Of a DNA stretch of 18,171 nucleotides, positions 15,994-18,171 are shown piece by piece (position 1 is the first letter of the stretch; every line of letters starts with the position of its first letter). This DNA is from DATCKG01 sp036562385 (lineage in GTDB: Bacteria > Bacillota > Sulfobacillia > Symbiobacteriales > Symbiobacteriaceae), in contig DATCKG010000063.1 in NCBI GenBank assembly GCA_036562385.1, forward strand, positions 1-18,171, given 5' to 3'. Under the pieces are notes generated by a model. The model saw only the letters and a list, made by a program, of their open reading frames with translations, was not told the origin of the DNA and ran no database searches. A program made the position numbers and the translations under genes.

Positions 15994-16213
15994 CCGCGGC
16001 CGCGCTTCCATCGGCCACACCTCAACACGGCCAGTTGGCGCACACAGGAGGCCGATGGAAGGAAGCGGCCGCCTTGATTCGCCGTCGTGCAGCGATTCGG
16101 GCCCGAGGCCCCACCCGGGAAGACAGCCTGCGAGGGGCCGTCCGGGCCGCAGGCCTTCGGACGGCCCCCGGCCCGAGGGTCCGAATCGTCGTGCCCGCCC
16201 ACGAAGGCGAATG
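15994..16213 (+). repeat. structured repeat unit B (220 bp)
   Basis: Second unit, 5 bp shorter than unit A. Hairpin 1 (15996-16016 with 16050-16072) is unchanged. Hairpin 2 pairs 16093-16104 with 16177-16188, with one G-T wobble (16101/16180) where unit A has G-C. The inner 11-bp stem (16134-16144 with 16158-16168) is unchanged. The apical stem has lost two base pairs symmetrically, giving GGCC-GCA-GGCC at 16145-16155. The closing pairing 16077-16083 with 16206-16212 is fully Watson-Crick here, while unit A has two wobbles. The length difference (4 bases in the apical stem, 1 base after hairpin 2) is not a multiple of three, which argues against coding. Confidence 0.85.
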
Positions 16214-16260
16214 CCGCGGCCGCGCTTCCATCGGCCTCCGCAAAACAGCAAACTGGCCGT
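16214..16260 (-). repeat. terminal fragment of the repeat, better read in inverted orientation
   Basis: 16214-16236 matches the left arm of hairpin 1 directly, but the match then stops. Read on the minus strand, the fragment matches the right half of hairpin 1 further: the GGAGGCCGATGGAAG core, then 10-11 diverged bases, then CACGGCCAGTT, which also occurs in the loop of units A (15801-15811) and B (16026-16036). The array therefore appears to end in an inverted partial copy that merges into the terminator of the minus-strand dehydrogenase gene. Confidence 0.6.
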
Positions 16261-16283
16261 GCAGCCATCTACTGCACGGCCAG
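16241..16283 (-). terminator. intrinsic terminator of the dehydrogenase gene
   Basis: On the minus strand, the arms 16283-16272 and 16264-16253 form a perfect 12-bp stem with a 7-base loop, followed by TTTGCTGTTTTG. The loop includes the gene's own TAG stop codon (16269-16271), so the last codons of the gene form the ascending arm. Compact overlap of stop and terminator is possible but not common. Confidence 0.75.
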
Positions 16284-17396
16284 CCGCACCTGATCAGGGG
16301 TCAGCCCGGTCAGTCCCATCCGGGCCAGGGTTCGCCCCTCCCGGCGGTAGTTCCGGCCGGTCAGGGAGGAGGCCAGGTCGATCAGTCGCTCCAGGGTGGG
16401 GCAGGGGACCTCGGCCAATTCCGCGAGTTCCCACAGGGGAACGAGCCCGGACGGAACGTCCTCTTCGATGTACCGATGTTTCAGTCCGGTAGGTGCCACC
16501 TTCTCCCGCAGGGCTTCCACGCCCAGCAGCTTCTCCCGGAGTCCCTGTTCGCGGCTGCCGTATGTACGGAACAGGTACTCTTCCAGGGAGGGGACCTCCA
16601 AGCCGTAGGCTCGGGCGATGGCACACCGCTCGGCGTCGGCGGCGGCCAGCGTCTCCGTTACCTCCGGGGTAAGCCCTTCGGCATAAAAGCGGAAGGGGAT
16701 TCCCTGTTGGATGCGATCCGCGTTCAGCAGGGTGATGACGGAATGCATCAGCACCACGGTGTTCTGCAGGCTGCTCTCGAGAACCGATGAGACGGGATCC
16801 AGCATGGGCAGCAGTTTCCGGCACTGGTCCACCACGATCCCGGTGGCATTCCTGGGCAGCGCTGCCACCGGCAGCCACCGTTTCACTGCCAGAACGCGGG
16901 TCATGGCGGGGCCGGTGCTGATGCTGTCCAGGGGGAAGCCGGGTGTCTCCGCGATGATTACCTTAGCAACCTGCTCTTCCGCTTCCAGTTCCCGCCGGAA
17001 CTCCAGCGCAGCGCCTACTCCGGCTCCGACCAGCAGGATTTGCTGGTGGTCCCGGAGGTAAGGGGCTATGGTCCGGGCGGTTTCGGCCAGGGCGGAGGCA
17101 GGTTGGGTCACCATGATCACTTCTGCCTCCTCCAGGGCCTGGGCGATACCTGCCGTGACCCGGGCTGGGCGGACCAGCTCCTGGTCGAGCCGGATGCCTC
17201 CCAACACCTGGATCGCCTGGAGGGGGCCAAGAGCCTGGTTCCAGATGTGGACCGGGGCCCCCATCTGGACCAGGTAGCCGGCCAGCGCCAGCCCGTTGGG
17301 GCCCGCACCCAGGACGGCCGTAACGGGAAGGCGGGGCCGATCCCCTTGAGCAGCCTTAGTCCTGGCTGTCGCGCCCTCTCGGGTGACCGAAGCCAT
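16269..17396 (-). CDS. NAD/NADP octopine/nopaline dehydrogenase family protein
   Basis: 375 residues. The N-terminal Rossmann fold has AVLGAGPNGLALAGYLVQMG (27-46), preceded by a 24-residue polar extension. The C-terminal domain shows the opine dehydrogenase pattern: Asn212 and His218 in LQNTVVLMHSVITLLN (catalytic His region), then HRYIEEDVPSGLVPL (307-321), EVPCPTLERLIDLAS and GRTLARMGL. Family members reductively join an amino acid to an oxo-acid with NAD(P)H. The substrate cannot be read from sequence, and the neighbours typical of staphylopine-type metallophore systems (cntL, cntK, an ABC transporter) are not in this window. ATG 17396 has a strong AAGGAGGA about 6-7 bases upstream (complement of 17401-17410). 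It is convergent with hypE and divergent from the ComA-like gene. Confidence 0.85.
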   Translation of the reverse strand: MASVTREGATARTKAAQGDRPRLPVTAVLGAGPNGLALAGYLVQMGAPVHIWNQALGPLQAIQVLGGIRLDQELVRPARVTAGIAQALEEAEVIMVTQPASALAETARTIAPYLRDHQQILLVGAGVGAALEFRRELEAEEQVAKVIIAETPGFPLDSISTGPAMTRVLAVKRWLPVAALPRNATGIVVDQCRKLLPMLDPVSSVLESSLQNTVVLMHSVITLLNADRIQQGIPFRFYAEGLTPEVTETLAAADAERCAIARAYGLEVPSLEEYLFRTYGSREQGLREKLLGVEALREKVAPTGLKHRYIEEDVPSGLVPLWELAELAEVPCPTLERLIDLASSLTGRNYRREGRTLARMGLTGLTPDQVRLAVQ

Positions 17397-17594
17397 GCAC
17401 GTTCCTCCTTATCGGATCATCAGCCCCCTGCCGTAGATCTAGGCAGAGGGCGCCTTGGGTTGTCGGAACGCCGGACTCAGGGGTCGCAAGGCCGCTGGCC
17501 GCGCCCGGAGGGGGGTACCGGGCGACAACTCCCGTCATACGATGCTGGGGGGCAGGGCAACCTGCTCCTGCCAGCAAGTAAGGGGGGCTGAGGC
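17397..17594. promoter_or_regulatory. divergent intergenic region with an inverted repeat
   Basis: 198 bases between two diverging genes, so it should hold both promoters; no clear -35/-10 pair was found for either. An inverted repeat pairs 17423-17432 with 17442-17451 (9 of 10). Its loop contains the palindrome TAGATCTA (17434-17441). The one mismatch is C/A on the plus strand but becomes G-U on the minus-strand transcript, which favours a leader hairpin upstream of the dehydrogenase gene, though an operator is also possible. The rest of the region shows nothing recognisable. The ribosome binding site for the plus-strand gene is AGGGGGG at 17581-17587. Confidence 0.45.
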
Positions 17595-17972
17595 GTGACC
17601 CGCAGAGGGGCTTTCGACGATGTGGTTTTGGATCCATTGCCGGGACGCAGCGGCAAGCCCCGGGTCCGGGGTGAAACCATGGTAATCGACAAGGGACTGG
17701 GGCTGTCCGAGATGGGAGACCTGCTCGCAATAGCCTCCCAATATATTGACTACATTAAACTCGCCTTCGGTACCGCTGGACTGTACGCCCCTGCCCTTCT
17801 GGAAGCGAAACTGGCCCTGATTCGCTCCCACGGCGTGAGTGTGTATCCTGGCGGTACATACCTGGAGGCCGCGTACCGGCAGGGGCGCGCGAAAGCCTTC
17901 ATGGAGCGTGCCCGGGCGCTGGGTTTCACGCACATTGAGGTGAGTGAGAGCATCGGACCCAAATGGCAATAG
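17595..17972 (+). pseudogene. phosphosulfolactate synthase (ComA-like), truncated to its N-terminal half
   Basis: 125 residues of a protein that is normally about 250-260. PRVRGETMVIDKGLGLSEM, YIDYIKLAFGT, VSVYPGGTYLEAAYRQG and ALGFTHIEVS match the first half of ComA/YitD-type phosphosulfolactate synthases, which add sulfite to phosphoenolpyruvate (coenzyme M synthesis in archaea; linked to spore sulfolactate in bacilli). Similarity fades after IEVSES, where relatives have EVSDGSI, and TAG 17970-17972 follows. The second half, which completes the TIM-like barrel, is not visible in any frame before the window ends. GTG 17595 has AGGGGGG about 7 bases upstream. A probable group II intron begins 8 bases after the stop, so mobile DNA may have caused the break, but the in-frame TAG lies before it, so splicing alone would not restore the frame. 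Confidence 0.75.
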
Positions 17973-17979
17973 TCATCCA

Positions 17980-18171
17980 GTGTGACCAGATAGGTGGAAA
18001 AGTAGTGGATAAGATTACGCAAGGACTACTGGACCGGGGAAGGAGGAAGGTCTCCTCCGCTAGGAGGAGGGTATGATTGAGCCACCGGCTGGCGGCGCCC
18101 CGACTGTTGAAGGAATTTCTGTCCGAAAGTCTAGCAGAAATGGGCGATCATGATAGTTCATTACACATATG
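17980..18171 (+). mobile_element. 5' end of a probable group II intron (runs off the window)
   Basis: The sequence starts GTGTGACCAGATAGGTGG, fitting the GUGYG 5' end of group II introns and close to the Lactococcus Ll.LtrB start (GTGCGCCCAGATAGGGTG). As in that intron, an AAGTAGT...ACTACT stem follows (18000-18030). GGTGG (17993-17997) can pair with CCACC (18082-18086), and a strong 8-bp hairpin lies at 18051-18070 (loop GCTA). Domain I would continue past 18171; no reverse transcriptase is in view. The call rests on 5' end resemblance remembered from known introns, not on a covariance search. A retron or unrelated RNA is the alternative. Confidence 0.55.

Noticed and set aside
15769..16236. 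CRISPR array
   Set aside because: The units are over 200 bp, tandem with no unique spacers, and no cas gene is present.
15753..16268. Long minus-strand and plus-strand open frames across the repeat array, with internally repeated peptide segments
   Set aside because: They arise from high GC and the tandem repeat. The 5-base length difference between units is not a multiple of three, there is no ribosome binding site or family-like sequence, and the differences follow RNA pairing rather than codons.
17963..18076. A 37-codon plus-strand frame starting ATGGCAATAGTC at the end of the ComA-like fragment
   Set aside because: It has no ribosome binding site, no recognisable family, and overlaps the intron-like 5' end, which explains the sequence better.
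1..18171. tRNA, rRNA or other standard RNA genes
   Set aside because: No cloverleaf or rRNA-like sequence was recognised on reading either strand; only the repeat array and the intron-like end look like structured RNA.

Overview
The window is GC-rich, tightly packed bacterial DNA. Most genes have strong Shine-Dalgarno sites, short or overlapping junctions and frequent GTG/TTG starts. Together with a Bacillus-type ComA-like gene and a probable group II intron end, this suggests a high-GC Firmicute, possibly a Symbiobacterium relative. That assignment is inference from style and gene content; there is no rRNA or marker gene to settle it.

Layout. 1-147 is the 3' end of an unidentified gene, followed by an intrinsic terminator (162-196) and a leader region of about 200 bases with no confident promoter. 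From 395 to 15686 there is one plus-strand run of 16 genes that reads as a single transcription unit. The first half encodes a membrane-bound, energy-converting group 4 [NiFe]-hydrogenase of the hydrogenase-4 (Hyf) type, in the order hyfD-hyfB-hyfG-hyfC-hyfH-hyfE-hyfF-hyfI. Then come the hydrogenase maturation protease gene hycI and a complete hypA-hypB-hypF-hypC-hypD-hypE set. The catalytic dimer (HyfG/HyfI), the ferredoxin-like HyfH, the NuoH-like HyfC, three antiporter-like pump subunits (HyfD, HyfB, HyfF) and HyfE would couple H2 production or oxidation to ion translocation. HypA/B deliver nickel, HypE/F/C/D build and insert the Fe(CN)2CO group, and HycI trims the 15-residue tail visible on HyfG. 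No hyfA, formate dehydrogenase, formate channel or HyfR/FhlA-type regulator is present, so the electron donor is not defined by this locus.

15687-16268 is a gene-free convergent spacer. It holds a weak terminator, then two tandem copies (225 and 220 bp) of a repeat rich in inverted repeats, and a third fragment. The two copies differ mainly in ways that keep their stems paired, including a symmetric loss of two base pairs and several G-U substitutions that only work in plus-strand RNA. This is the most unusual element in the window and may be an undescribed structured RNA or repeat family.

16269-17396 (minus strand) is an octopine/nopaline dehydrogenase family protein. It has a clean intrinsic terminator whose loop carries its own stop codon. 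A divergent spacer with a palindrome separates it from a plus-strand ComA-like (phosphosulfolactate synthase) gene that stops at about half the normal length. Eight bases after that stop begins a sequence resembling the 5' end of a group II intron, which runs off the window.
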